From FEN-1219 sp963810755 (lineage in GTDB: Bacteria > Pseudomonadota > Gammaproteobacteria > Steroidobacterales > Rariloculaceae), in the NCBI GenBank assembly GCA_963810755.1, contig CAWEOP010000002.1, positions 124,001-188,000 on the forward strand: 64,000 bases of DNA, written 5' to 3'. Position 1 is the stretch's first letter. Each line of letters begins with the position of its first letter. Below, piece by piece: positions 9,076-20,544 of this stretch. A program made the position numbers and the translations under genes. The notes beneath the pieces are model-generated. The model ran no database searches. It worked only from the letters and a program-made list of their open reading frames with translations, and was not told the origin of the DNA.

Positions 9076-10412
9076 CTAGGCCGCGCCGCCCCCGCCGACT
9101 TCCGCGCCGGCTTCCACCATGGCCTTGCTGGTCATCTTGATGAGCTGATCGACCATCGGCTCGTTCGGATAGATCGTCTTCACCTGCGCGAGAAAGCGCG
9201 CGGCGTCGGGCAACCGGCGCCGCTCGCGGAGCAGCAGGTTGCCGACGAACAGGGCGCACGTCAGATGTTGCCGATGCGCGCGATGGTCCTTCAGATAGGT
9301 TTGCAGCACGCGCAGCGAGAGATCCGAGCGCTCGGCCTGCGCGAGCTTCTTCGCGAGAGCTAGCGTGCTGTCGGCATAGCCGACGAAGAATTTCTTGTCG
9401 GCCGCGAGGCCGCGTTCGACGGCCTCGACGAGCCGTTGCGTGCGGTTCGCCCGCAACTCCTGCTCGATGAGCGCCGCGATTTCCTGCGCGCCTGCGGGGA
9501 GCGGCGCCGCCGGTTCCGGGGATACGCGCGCACGGGCAGTCGCCGCCGGAGCGACACCGGCGGAGAGGGGGGCTGCGCGGGCGGCTCCGTCGACGGTTCT
9601 TGCGCTTCGTCGCCCATTGTCAGGTGTGTCGCGTACGCGCGCTCGAGGACGAACATTAGAGCAACGCCGAGCGCCATCGAGACGAACGCACCGGTGCCGC
9701 GCAACAGGATCGCGAGAAGAAAGAGACCCGGGGCCAAGTAGGCAGACAAGAAATACAACACGAAGACGAGGAGGCCGAGCAGGTACGACGGCCAGAACAC
9801 GCGCCACTTCTGATCGAAGGCTAACCACAGCGACGCTCCGACCGCACCCAGACCGTTCTCGAGGCTCCTCACGGCATGCACGTTCGACAGCGCACCCGCC
9901 ACGCCGAGCGACACCCAAATCGGCATGAGCAGAAACACACCGACCGGAATGGCGAGGGCGACGATCCCGAGCGTAGCGAAGCTCAGCGTAGGCGAGCTGC
10001 CGAGCACGGCACCCAACGCCATGCCGACGAGCACTAGGGCCGCGACGACGAGGCCTGTACCGATCATCCAGACGGCAGGTATCTGCACTGCGCGGATCAA
10101 CGTGGGTTGCCATTCGTTGACGCTACCCACGCGCTCCCTTTCCGCGAGGAAGCGATAAGCCACGATGGCCACGAGCGTCAGCGCGAGCGTGTCGACGAAG
10201 CCGTGCAGCAACGCGACCCACCATCGCTCGAAGTACGGCCACGGCAAGCGCCGCAGAATTCCTTCCATGACGTACGCCGCGCCGCCGGCGCCGAGCGTCA
10301 CCGGCCATTGCCGAATGGCGACCTCGAACGTCGGTCGGAACCAGCCGAACATGTTCGCGCCGGCGAGCTGATTGTCGAGGTCGTGCCGGTAACGGATGCC
10401 TGCGGCGGACAT
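9076..10412 (-). CDS. Membrane protein with helical repeat tail, unknown function (one frameshift)
   Basis: Two minus-strand frames join into one gene. From the ATG at 10412, about 260 residues contain six or so membrane helices (for example TLALTLVAIVAYRFLAERE and SYLLGLLVFVLYFLSAYL). The second frame adds a soluble tail of about 150 residues that looks TPR-like (SLRVLQTYLKDHRAH and DAARFLAQVKTIYPNEPM). The frames meet in a Pro-rich linker at a run of six G near 9564-9570. Total length modulo three fits one lost base there, so a homopolymer sequencing error is likely. The gene is convergent with the DUF1592 gene and separates it from its DUF1552 partner, unlike the second module. No family name can be given. 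Confidence 0.65.
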
Positions 10413-10639
10413 GCCTTCTTCGGTTCCTCTACGCGGGGGCGGTCATCGTCGCCCGGTCGATGCAGTCATTTCCGTGACCTCTTTGGCAATCGTTGCGGAG
10501 TCGGCCGACCAGGCGGGTGTGCGCGGCGGCACATAATCGGGCTGCGCGATCCGGGGAGGAGGCACTCTGGCCAGTCGTCCGGCCCGCAGGCACACTTACG
10601 CCTCAGGGCGGTTGATCCGGGGAGCTCGAGGGTTCAGCC

Positions 10640-11968
10640 ATGTTCATCACCAAGCGACATCTGCCGCGCCGAACGTTTCTTCGCGGGCTCGGCGCGTCCG
10701 TCGCGCTGCCTTTGCTCGACGCGATGATCCCGGCCGGCACGGCGCTCGCGCAGACCGCCGCCGCGCCGAAGCCCAAGATGGGCTTCTTCTATTTCCCGCA
10801 CGGTGCCGTGATCGACAAGTGGGTGCCGGCGGCGGCGGGCCGCGGCTTCGAGCTGCCGCAGATCCTCGCGCCTCTCGCCGGGTTCAAGAGCCAGATGACC
10901 GTCGTGAGCGGGCTGCGCAACAAAGCCGCGGAGGGCGCGGGCGTCCACTCGGTGAACCCAGGCACGTGGCTGAGCTGTCAATCGCCGTTCTGGCCCACCG
11001 AAGGGAAAACCGACAGCGGCATTTCGGCCGACCAGATCGCGGCGCGGCACATCGGACAGGACACGCCTTTCCCATCGCTCGAGCTGTGCGTCGAGACGAA
11101 GGCGTCGAGCGACGTCAAGTGCAATCCGGAGTTCGGCTGCGGCTTCGGCTCGACCATCTCGTTCCGCGGCTCGCGCCAGCCCCTGCCGATGGAGCACAAC
11201 CCGCGCAAGCTCTACTACCAGTTGTTCGGCCAGGGTGACACGAGCGCTGAGCGCGAAGCGATCATCGCTCAGACCGGCAGCCTGCTCGACCTCGTGAGCG
11301 AGAGCGCCGCGTCGGTTCGTGGCGGACTCGACGCGTCGGATCGCGCGAAGGTCGACGACTATCTCGGCTCCGTGCGCGAGATCGAGCGCCGCGTGCAGAT
11401 CATGGCGGACCAGGACTTCTCGAAGATCGACCTGCCGGATGCGCCTGCGGGCGTGCCGGCGAGCTTCGAGGAGCACATCAACTTGATGTTCGATCTCACG
11501 GCGCTCGCTTATCAGGCGGGTCTCACACGCGTCGTCTCGATGATGATGGCGGCGGAGATCAGCATGCTCACCTACAACCAGATCGGGATCTCCGAGGCGT
11601 TTCATCCGCTCTCGCATCATCAGAACAATCCCGACAAGCTCGCGCGGCTCGCGACGCTGCAGGCCTATCACTCGAAGCTCTTCGCGCGTTTCCTGGAGCG
11701 CCTCGGCAACACGCCGGACGGCGACGGCTCGTTGCTCGACCACTCGATCCTGCTCTACGGCAGCAACATGAGCGACTCGAACCTGCACAACGCGGACCCG
11801 CTGCCGTCGGCGGTATTCGGTCGCGGTTACGGTCGGATCAAGGGCGGCCAGCACTTGAAGCTCGCGCAAGACACGCCGCACGCGAACCTGATGCTCACGC
11901 TGCTCGAGCGCGCGGGCGTTCCCGCGGAGACCCTCGGCAACAGCAGCGGCGATCTCGCGGACGTCTGA
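10640..11968 (+). CDS. DUF1552 (HXXSHH) domain protein, Tat-secreted (module 1)
   Basis: The 442-residue product begins MFITKRHLPRRTFLRGLGAS, a textbook twin-arginine leader, cleaved near ALAQ. The family signature HxxSHH is present as HPLSHH near residue 322. GSNMSDSN and the C-terminal GRIKGGQHL are shared with the second copy at 19259-20542. The fold resembles the alkaline phosphatase-like/DUF1501 group. DUF1552 genes are regularly paired with DUF1592 genes; here the partner ends at 9051 on the same strand, with one opposite-strand gene between. Tat export suggests folding in the cytoplasm, possibly with a cofactor. The catalytic reaction is not known. The ankyrin gene follows after one base, indicating translational coupling. 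Confidence 0.87.
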   Translation: MFITKRHLPRRTFLRGLGASVALPLLDAMIPAGTALAQTAAAPKPKMGFFYFPHGAVIDKWVPAAAGRGFELPQILAPLAGFKSQMTVVSGLRNKAAEGAGVHSVNPGTWLSCQSPFWPTEGKTDSGISADQIAARHIGQDTPFPSLELCVETKASSDVKCNPEFGCGFGSTISFRGSRQPLPMEHNPRKLYYQLFGQGDTSAEREAIIAQTGSLLDLVSESAASVRGGLDASDRAKVDDYLGSVREIERRVQIMADQDFSKIDLPDAPAGVPASFEEHINLMFDLTALAYQAGLTRVVSMMMAAEISMLTYNQIGISEAFHPLSHHQNNPDKLARLATLQAYHSKLFARFLERLGNTPDGDGSLLDHSILLYGSNMSDSNLHNADPLPSAVFGRGYGRIKGGQHLKLAQDTPHANLMLTLLERAGVPAETLGNSSGDLADV

Positions 11969-11969
11969 G

Positions 11970-13461
11970 ATGGCGGGGCCCGGCTTCCACCTGCTCGCGA
12001 CCAACGCGGCGGCTTGTTTCATGCTCGCGCCCTGCGCCGCGCTCGCGGCGAGCTCTTTGCCCGATCTCGTCGAGGCGCAGCAGCGGGACGCGGCGCTGCA
12101 CGCGATCGCGGCCGGCTCCGACGTCAACGAGCGTGCGGTGGACGGCACTACCGCGTTGCACTGGGCGGCGCATCAAGGAGACCTCGAGCTAGTCGAAGCG
12201 CTGCTTCGCGAGCGGTGCGGACCCGAACGCGCGCAACGACTACGGCGCCACGGCCTTGGCCGAGGCCGCGGTCGAGGGTGAGCATTCGCTGGTCAAGGCG
12301 CTGCTCGACGCGGGTGCCGACGTGAATTCCCCGAACGCGGAAGGGCAGACGGCGCTGATGGTCGTCGCGCGAACCGGGCACGTCGCGACGGCCGCGCTGC
12401 TGCTCGAGCGCGGCGCGGACGTCAACGCGACCGAAAAGTTCGGCGGCCAGTCGGCGCTCATGTGGGCGGCGGCGCAGAAGCAGCCCGAGATGATCCGGCT
12501 GTTGCTCGAGCATGGCGCTCTAGCCGACGCGCGCAGCATCGCGCGCGAATGGGACCGCAAGGTGACCGCTGAGCCGCGCATCAAGATCATGCAGAACGGA
12601 GGATTCACGCCGCTGCTGTACGCGGCGCGCGAAGGATGCGTAGGCTGCGTCGCCGCGCTCGTCGACGGCGGCGCCGGCATCGACCTGTCCGATCCCGACG
12701 GCATGACGCCACTCGTGCTGGCGCTGCTCAACCGCAACTTCGACACCGCCGCCGCGCTGATCGAGAAGGGCGCGGATGTCGATCAGTGGGATTGGTGGGG
12801 ACGGAGTCCGCTCTACCTCGCCATCGAGCTCAATCGCTTGCCGAGCAGCCGCTATGGCGATCTCCCGTCGCTCGACGAGCTCACGGGTCTCGACGTCGCG
12901 AAGCGGCTGCTCGAGCGCGGCGCGAACGTGAACATGCGCCTCAAACAGCAGCCGCCGCTGCGCCACGAGCCCGGCGACCGCGGCTTCGTCGACGGTAGCC
13001 CCGACGCGTTCGTGATCAACACCGGCACCACGGCTTTGCACGCGGCCGCGAAGGCGGGCGATCAGGACGCGATCCGCTTGCTCCTCGAGCATGGGGCGAA
13101 AGTGGATCTGCGCAACGTGTTCGGGATCACGCCGTTCCTGGCGGCGGCCGGCGTAGGCCGCGTGTACGGCATATTCAAGGAGTACCCCGTGATCGGGCGC
13201 TACGTCACGGCGGACGACGCCGTCGCGACGATGAAGCTGCTGCTCGCGGCCGGCGCGCGCACCGACGAGCGCAGCGCGGCCGGACTCACGGCTGCTCACG
13301 GCGCGGCGCGCGCCGGCTGGACCGGTGTGCTGCGCTACCTCGACGAATTAGGCGCCGACTTGGGCGCACGCAACGTCGCGAAGCAGACGCCGCGCGACCT
13401 GGCCGTCGAGGCCGACAAGAAGGAAGTGGTCGCGCTCCTCGACGAGCTTCTGGCGAATTGA
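11970..13461 (+). CDS. Secreted ankyrin-repeat protein (module 1; one frameshift)
   Basis: The ATG at 11970 lies one base after the DUF1552 stop. A hydrophobic leader (ACFMLAPCAALAA) is followed by ankyrin repeats (DGTTALHWAAHQGDLELVEA). The frame breaks near 12210 and resumes with NDYGATALAEAAVEG, running to 13461. The length fits a single extra base, for example the A in CGCGAGCGG. In the corrected protein (about 496 residues) at least eight repeats are visible. Unusual inter-repeat segments such as GGFTPLLYAAREGCVGC and the Cys pair there are shared with the paralogue at 20545-22191. Ankyrin repeats bind proteins; a periplasmic scaffold for the neighbouring DUF1552/DUF1592 enzymes is an inference. 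Confidence 0.78.
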
Positions 13462-13664
13462 ACGCTGGGCCGCGGGCGACCTGCGCCGACTCACGCTCGC
13501 CCCGTCCGCTTTCGATTTCTTCACGGGCGAAAACAGCTCGCTCCTCGCCCGAGTACGGCGTGCGCGCTATCATCGCGCCCAGTTCGAGCAGACCCGGGGG
13601 ATCGTCGCGATGGCGACGACCGTCGTTGCAAGAGTTCCGACGAGGCGATGACGCGGAAGGATTC

Positions 13665-15777
13665 ATGAGCTCACTATCGCGCTCGCCGCTGCAACTCGCG
13701 GTGCTCGCGGGCGCCGCGGTTTCGTTCGCGGCGCCGTGCTTCGCGCAATCGGGCGCTCATGCTTCGGCGCGCGACTTCTCCGGCGAGCGGCTCGTGGCGG
13801 CGCCGACGCAGAGTTGGCCCACGAACGGCGGCAACCTCTACAACCAGCGCTATTCGCCGCTCGCACGGATCGATCGCGCGAACGTCGCTCAGCTGAAGGG
13901 TGTGTGGCGCGCGCGGCTCCGCGGGTCCGGCACCGGCACGCAGTACTCCGGCGAAGCTCAACCGGTCGTCTACGACGGCGCGGCGTACGTGAGCACCGGC
14001 GCCGATGACGTATTCGCGATCTCGCTGGATTCCGGCGAGATCCTCTGGCAGTACTCGGCGAACCTCGATCCGAACATCACCTCGGTGTGCTGCGGCTGGA
14101 CGAACCGCGGCGTTGCCGTGAGCGCGGATAGAGTGTTCGTCGGCCGGCTCGACGCGCGGCTCGTGGCGCTCGACCGCAAAACCGGCAACCCGGTCTGGGA
14201 CGTTCAGGCCGAGCGCTGGCAGGAGAACTTCTCGATCACGGCCGCGCCGCTTTACTACGACGGCATGGTGATCGTGGGCTTCGCGGGCGCGGACCGCGGA
14301 ACACGCGGCCGAGTGAAAGCGTACGACGCTTCAGACGGCAAGCTGCTCTGGACCTTCTACACGATTCCGGGACCGGGCGAGCCGGGTCACGAGACCTGGC
14401 CGCAAGACAACGACGCGTGGAAATACGGCGGCGCGTCCGTTTGGCAAACGCCCGCCGTCGATCCCGACCTCGGGCTCGTCTATTTCTCGACGGGCAACCC
14501 CGGGCCCGGACTTCAACGGCACCGTGCGCCGCGGCGACAACCTCTATTCGGTGTCGATCGTCGCGATCGAGGCGAAGACGGGCAAGTACCGCTGGCACTT
14601 CCAGCAAGTGCATCACGACCTTTGGGACTACGACTCGAGCAACCCAGTCGTGCTGATGGACCTCGACGTGGGCGGCCGCGCGCGCAAGGCGATCGTCGAA
14701 GTGGGCAAGACCGGCTTCGCGTACATCCTCGACCGGACGTCGGGAGAGCCGATCGTCGGCATCGACGAGAGACCGGTGCCGCAGGAGCCGCTGCAGGCGA
14801 CCGCCGCCACTCAGCCGTTCCCGCGCGGCGAAGCCGTCGTGCCTCAGGAGGTCGCGATCGCGCCGGAAGGCATCGACCTCGTGAACGGCGGGCGGATCTT
14901 CACGCCGTTCTTCGGCCTCGACGGGATGATCGTGAAGCCGAGCCTCTGGGGCGGTGCCAATTGGCCGCCGAGCTCGTACGACCCGAAAGCGCAGACGCTG
15001 TTCGTCTGCGCCTCGTCGGTCGTCGGCAACTTCAAGGGCGGCGATCCGAATTTCGCACCGCCGGCGCAGGGCGAGCGCTACCTCGGCGGCATCGCGGGCT
15101 ACGCGGCGCTGCCGCGCACCGGAATCTTCGCGGCCGTCGACATGACGACCAACGAGCTTCGCTGGCGCTATCGCTGGAACGAGCAGTGCTACAGCGGTTC
15201 GCTCGCGACGGGCGGAGGGCTCGTCTTCGTCGGCCGCAATGACGGCCGGCTCACGGCGCTCGATTCGAGCACCGGCAAGCAGCTGTGGGAATTTCAAACC
15301 GGTGCCGGAATGCACGCGGGCGCGAGCACGTTCGAGCGCGCGGGCAAGCAATACGTGATCGCGTACTCGGCCGGCAACGCGCTGATCGGTTCCGCGCGCG
15401 GGGACAGCGTCTGGCTGTTCGGCTTGGATGGCACGCTGCCACCGGCCGAGCGGCCGAACCTCGCGCCGCGCACGACCTCGGTCGCGCCAGCCGCTGGCGG
15501 TGCGGTGCTGGGGGCGACGGCCGCGCCGAACGCCGCAAATGGGAAGTCGATCTACGACCAGACGTGCGTGCTGTGCCACGGTCCGGACGGGCAGGGCGGC
15601 CACGGCGCCGGGGCGCCGCTCGATCGCGTGGCCGATCTCGGCGCGGCGATGGAGATCATCGAGAGCGGCCGCAACAACATGCCGCCGTTCGGCGCCACGC
15701 TCACGGCCGAGCAGATTCGCGACGTGGGCGCCTACGTCATCGAGCATCTGAGCAGCCCGAAATCGGCGGCGCGATAG
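13665..15777 (+). CDS. PQQ-dependent quinohemoprotein dehydrogenase with C-terminal cytochrome c domain (one frameshift)
   Basis: The ATG at 13665 opens a signal peptide, then an eight-bladed PQQ propeller (WPTNGGNLYNQRYSPL, repeated Trp-docking motifs). Cys142-Cys143 in VCCGWTNRGV form the vicinal disulfide pair known from PQQ alcohol dehydrogenases. The frame breaks near 14505 in a run CCCCGGGCCC and continues from DFNGTVRRGDNLY; one extra base explains it. The active-site Asp321 and a second Asp two residues on (WDYD, Asp323) match the pattern of lanthanide-using enzymes. The C-terminal domain has CVLCH near residues 633-637, so electrons probably pass internally to heme. About 703 residues when corrected, normal for type II alcohol dehydrogenases. 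The substrate is unknown. The gene follows the ankyrin gene by about 200 bases. Confidence 0.85.
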
Positions 15778-15789
15778 GAAGGAATCAAG

Positions 15790-16723
15790 GTGCCGTTGTT
15801 GTCTCGCAGGACTTTGCTCGACGCCGCGATCCGCGGCGCGGTCGGCCTCTCGCTCGGCGCGTGGGGCATGCGCTCGATCACGCCGGCGTTCGCGCAATCC
15901 TGGAAACACGCTCGATCTCGGCGACGGTTTCCACGTGCTCACAGCGGGCGAGACCAACGTGCTCGCGGTCGCCGGCGAAGGCGGCGTTGCACTCGTCGAC
16001 GGCGGCTCGGCTGCCGAATCTGCCGGGCTGCTTCAGCGCGTCGCCGCGCTGCCGGGCGCCGGGCAGATCCACACGCTGTTCAATACGCATTGGCACCCGG
16101 AGCAGACCGGCTCCAACGAGGTGCTTGCCAAAGCAGGTGCGACGATCGTCTCGCAGGTGAATACCAAGCAGTGGCTGTCGACGGACGTCACCTGGCCTTG
16201 GAACAACGAGACGGTCCAGCCGCTACCGCCGGTCGCGCGGCCGGGCAAGACCTTCTACGGCCGCGACGAGCTGACGGTCGGGGGCAAGCGGGTGCTGTGC
16301 GGGCACCTGCGCGATTGCCCGCACACGGACGGCGACCTGTACGTGTTCTTCCCCGACGCGAATGTGCTTGCCGTCGGCGACTCGATCACGGGCGCGGGCT
16401 GGCCGTCGATCGACTGGTGGACTGGCGGGTGGATCGGCGGCATCGTCGGCGGGATCGACATGCTGCTCACGGTCGCTAACACCCAAACGCGGATCGTGCC
16501 GGCGCGGGGCCGCGTTCTGACCCACGCCGATCTAAAAACGCAGTACCAAATGTATAGCGCGATCTGGGAGCGCCTCGCGAAAACGCTCTACGGCGGCGGC
16601 GGCCCAGAGGAGGCGCTCGCGGCCGCTCCGACCAAGGAATTCAATGACATAATGGGACCGTCGGACGCCTTCGTGCGACGCGCCTTCGAAAGCCTTTGGG
16701 CCTATCTGTCCCCCGATGCTTAA
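15790..16723 (+). CDS. Secreted MBL-fold metallo-hydrolase with variant metal site (module 2; one frameshift)
   Basis: The GTG at 15790 follows a strong AGGAAGGA site, 12 bases after the PQQ dehydrogenase. The leader (SRRTLLDAAIRGAVGLSLGA) is twin-arginine-like and ends at AFAQ. The frame breaks near 15903 and continues with NTLDLGDGFHVLTAG; the length fits one extra base. The motif NTHWHPEQTGSNE and the later CPHTDGDLYVFF match the paralogue at 5565-6542, including the HxHxEQ variant. About 310 residues when corrected. It starts the second module copy, ahead of the second DUF1592 gene. The hydrolysed substrate is unknown. Confidence 0.8.
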
Positions 16724-16783
16724 TAAAACGTTAGTCGGTGGGTTGTTGAACGCGGGACGCCTAAAATAGTCGGACCTGTTGGG

Positions 16784-19202
16784 ATGCCAGACTCCATGAG
16801 ACACGCCGCACTGCTCGCCGCTCTTGCCCTGCTCGCCGGGTGCGCGCAGCAGGGTGACGAGGCGTCAGTGGCCGCCGCCGGACCGGAGCAGTGGCAGCTC
16901 GTCGAGAAGTACTGCACGGATTGCCACAACGGCGCCGAGCTCGCCGGCGACCTCGACTTCGAGAAGCTCGGGCCCACGAGCGTGGCCCAGCACGCCGAGA
17001 CCTTCGAGAAGGCCGTGCGCAAGCTGCGCGGCCATCTGATGCCGCCGCCGAAAGAGCCGCGTCCCGATGAGCAGCGCCTCACGTCGTTCGTCGCGTGGCT
17101 CGAGAAGTCGTTGGACGCGGCGGCTGCCTCGCAGCATGCGTTCCCCGCGATCGTTCCGCACAGGCTCAACCGTAAGGAATACGCGAACGCAGTTCATGAG
17201 CTGCTCGCGCTCGAGATCGACCCGGCCGAGTTCCTGCCTCAGGACGAGGAGGTCATGCACTTCGACAACATCGCGAGCGGCCTGCAGGTCTCGCCGTCGT
17301 TCATCGAGCAGTACGTGATCGCGGCGCGTGCGCTCGCGGTGCGCGCGGTGGGCCGTCCCGACGCGCGGCCCGGCAGCCAGACGTACAGGGCAGGCCCCGG
17401 CAACCAGCAAACGCACGTGAAGGGCCTGCCGCTCGGCACGCGCGGCGGCATGCTCGTGACTCACATGTTCCCGTCCGACGGCGAGTACGCCGTGAACATC
17501 GCGGATATGGCCGGGCACATCTGGGGCAACGACATGGAGTTCGAGAACGCCGTGGTCGTCACCTTCGACGGCAAGCCGATCTACGAGACGGTCGTCGGCG
17601 GCGACGAAGATCAGCGGCTCTACGACCAAGTGCAGAACGGCGTCTTCGAGAAGATCAACAAGCGCCTCAAGGACATCAAATTCACCGCGACTGCCGGCCC
17701 GCACAAGGTCGGCGTGACGTTCCGCCGCCGCACGTTCGCGGAGTCGGACGACCAGCTCCAGATGTTCGTGCCGGGCGGCGGGCAAGACCGCGTGTTCCGC
17801 GTCGACTCGTTCGAGATCAGCGGCCCGTACAACGCGAACGGGCTGAGCTCGACGCCGAGCCGCGAGAAGATCTTCGCGTGCCACCCGTCGGGCGCCGAGG
17901 ACCAGCAGGCCTGCGCCGAGAAGATCATCGGCGCGCTCGCGACGCGCGCCTATCGGCGCCCGCTCGCGGAGTCCGACCTCGCCGAGCTGCTCGAGTATTA
18001 CAGCGACGGCGTTGCGGCGGGCGGCTTCGAGGAGGGCATCAGGAGCGCCGTCACCGGGATCCTCGCGAGCCCGTATTTCCTCTATCGCTTCGAGCAGCCG
18101 CCCGAAGGCGTGAAGCCCGGCGACGTCTACAAGATCGACGACATCACGCTCGCTTCGAAGCTCTCGTTTTTCCTCTGGAACACCATTCCCGACGACGAGC
18201 TGCTCGCGTGTCGCGACCCGCGGCGATCTCGGCAACGAGAAGGTGCTCAGGCAGCAGGTCGAGCGGATGCTCAAGGACCCGCGCGCGGACTCGCTCGCGA
18301 AGAACTTCGTCTTCCATTGGCTCGATATGAAGCGCCTCGAGGAGGTCGAGCCCGACCGCGCGATCTTCCCGTACGCGTCGGGCCGCGGCGATCCGCGCGA
18401 CGACTACCTGACCGAGCTCGAGCTGTTCGCGAAGAGCATTTTCAGCGAGGACCGCAGCGTCGTGGAGTTCTTGTCCGCGAAGCACACCTACCTGAACGAG
18501 CGGCTCGCGCTGCTCTACGGCGTCAACGACGTGAAGGGCGACCGGTTCCAACGCGTCGAGCTCGAGAACCCGGCGCGTTGGGGTCTGCTCGGCAAGGGCG
18601 CGATCCTGATGGCGGCCGCGTACCCGAACCGCACCTCGCCCGTGCTGCGCGGCGCGTTCATCCTCGAGTACATCAGCGGCACGCCGCCGACTGCGCCGCC
18701 GCCCGAGGTGCCGCCGTTCCCGGAGAACGACGTCGGCTCGGCGAAGAAGCTCACGATCCGCGAGATCACCGCGAAGCACCGCGAGAATCCGACTTGCTTC
18801 GCCTGCCACGGCGTGATGGACCCCCTCGGCTTCGCGCTCGAGAACTTCGACGCGGTCGGCGTCTGGCGCGACCGGGATCGCTATGCCGGCGGCGCGGCGA
18901 TAGACTCGGCCGCAGAGCTGCCGGACGGAACGGCGATCTCGGGGCCCAACGATCTGCGCGACGCGCTGCTCAAGAAGCCGGAGCAGTTCGTGCAGACGTT
19001 CACCGAGCGGTTCCTGATGTACGCGCTCGGCAGGACTGTCGACTATCGCGACATGCCGGCGGTGCGCAACATCGTCCGCAACGCCGCGAAGGACGACTAC
19101 AGATTTTCGTCGCTCGTCTGGCAGATCGTGACGAGCGAACCGTTCCTGATGAGGCAAGCGCCCGAGTCCCCGGTGGTGACGGCGCAGAACACCGCGCAAT
19201 AA
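16784..19202 (+). CDS. DUF1592-family diheme cytochrome lipoprotein (module 2; one frameshift)
   Basis: The start is the ATG at 16784, or the ATG at 16796, which gives a compact lipoprotein leader ending LLAGC. The first heme motif is CTDCH and the second CFACH, the latter in CHGVMDPLGFALENFDAVG. DUF1587 (HRLNRKEYANAVHELLAL), DUF1592 (SKLSFFLWNTIPDDELL), DUF1588 and DUF1585 follow in the same order as in the paralogue at 6565-9051. The frame breaks near 18212 (CTCGCGTGTCGCG) and resumes with VLRQQVERMLKDPRAD; the length fits one extra base. About 805 residues when corrected. It probably works with the DUF1552 protein encoded 56 bases downstream. Confidence 0.85.
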
Positions 19203-19258
19203 CGCGCACGAATCGGATTTGCGCCGGGCGACGGTCCGGCAGTGCAGAGGAGAACGGC

Positions 19259-20542
19259 ATGTTCATCAGTAAGAAGCATCTTTCGCGTCGCACCGTGCTG
19301 AAGGGCGTAGGCGCCACGATCGCGCTGCCGCTGCTCGACGCGATGAGCCCCGCGGCGACCGCCTGGGCGCAAACCGCCGCGAAGACGCCGCAACGCCTCG
19401 CATTCGTCGGCTTCCCGCACGGCGCGGTGATGCGCCTCTGGGCGCCGGCCGCAACCGGCAAAGACTACGAGATGACGCGGATCCTCGAGCCGCTCGCGAA
19501 GTACCGCGACCACATGACGATCGTCTCCGGCCTACGCAACAAGCCGGCCGAGAGCCCCGAGCCGCACGGAATCATCGAGCGCACGTGGTTGTCGTGCGTG
19601 GCGCCGCCGCAGGCGGGCGTCGAAGGTGCCGACTTCGGGGTGACGGCGGACCAGCTCGCGGCCCGTCATATCGGCCAGGAGACACGGATGCCGTCGCTCG
19701 AGCTCACGACCGCGCTGCGCGGCGCACAGCTCGCGTGGCGCACGCCGACGCAGTCGTTGCCGCAGGAGTCGAACCCGCGCGCGGTGTTCTACAAGCTGTT
19801 CGGGCAGGGCGACACCGACGCGGAGCGTGCCACGATCATGCACGAGACGAGCAGCATCTTGGACCGCGTTACGGCCCAAGCGCACACGCTGCAGAACAAG
19901 CTCGGCGCGACAGACAAGGCCGCCGTCGGCGTGTACCTCGATTCGGTCCGCGAGATCGAGCGCCGCGTGCAGATGGCGTCGCAGCAGGACACGAGCGCCC
20001 TCGAGATCCCCGACGCTCCGATCGGCGTGCCGAACGACATCGATGCGCACTTCAATCTGATGTTCGATTTGATGGCGCTCGCGATGCAGGCCGACCTGAC
20101 GCGCGTGTTCACGTTCTCGATGGATCGCGAGGCGAGCATGCGGACCTACAACAACGTCGGCATCAACGAGGCTTTCCATCCGCTGTCGCACCACGGCGAG
20201 GATCCTGCGAAACAGGATCGCTTGGCCACGATCCAGATCTACCACACGAAGGTATTCGCACGCTTCATCGACAAGGTTGCGAGCATCAAGGAAGGCGACG
20301 GCACGCTGCTCGATCACTCGATGATCATGTACGGCAGCAACATGAGCAACAGCAACCGCCACAACAACGATCCGCTGCCGACGGCGATCTTGGGTCACGC
20401 GAACGGCCGGATCAAAGGCGGCCAGCACTTGCACTATCCGCAGGACTCGCGCCACTCGGACTTGCTGCTCACGCTGCTCGAGCGCACGCAGATCCCGGTC
20501 GAGAAAATCGGCGATAGCCGCGGCGAGCTCTCGGAGGTGTAG
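19259..20542 (+). CDS. DUF1552 (HXXSHH) domain protein, Tat-secreted (module 2)
   Basis: The 427-residue product starts MFISKKHLSRRTVLKGVGAT, a twin-arginine leader like that of its paralogue at 10640-11968. The ATG at 19259 follows a GAGGAGAA ribosome binding site. HPLSHH near residue 309, GSNMSNSNRHN and GRIKGGQHL are conserved between the copies. The second copy lacks the Cys-containing segment near residues 154-166 of the first (CNPEFGCGFG), so the two may differ in substrate or metal use. The ankyrin gene follows after two bases. The reaction is unknown; the family association with DUF1592 cytochromes is well established. Confidence 0.87.
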   Translation: MFISKKHLSRRTVLKGVGATIALPLLDAMSPAATAWAQTAAKTPQRLAFVGFPHGAVMRLWAPAATGKDYEMTRILEPLAKYRDHMTIVSGLRNKPAESPEPHGIIERTWLSCVAPPQAGVEGADFGVTADQLAARHIGQETRMPSLELTTALRGAQLAWRTPTQSLPQESNPRAVFYKLFGQGDTDAERATIMHETSSILDRVTAQAHTLQNKLGATDKAAVGVYLDSVREIERRVQMASQQDTSALEIPDAPIGVPNDIDAHFNLMFDLMALAMQADLTRVFTFSMDREASMRTYNNVGINEAFHPLSHHGEDPAKQDRLATIQIYHTKVFARFIDKVASIKEGDGTLLDHSMIMYGSNMSNSNRHNNDPLPTAILGHANGRIKGGQHLHYPQDSRHSDLLLTLLERTQIPVEKIGDSRGELSEV

Positions 20543-20544
20543 CC

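Noticed and set aside
16784..20542. One long open frame that would fuse a DUF1592 N-terminal half to a DUF1552 protein
   Set aside because: The middle is a nonsense reading of high-GC DNA. The true DUF1592 C-terminal half is in another frame (18243-19202), and the DUF1552 gene has its own ribosome binding site and Tat leader at 19259.
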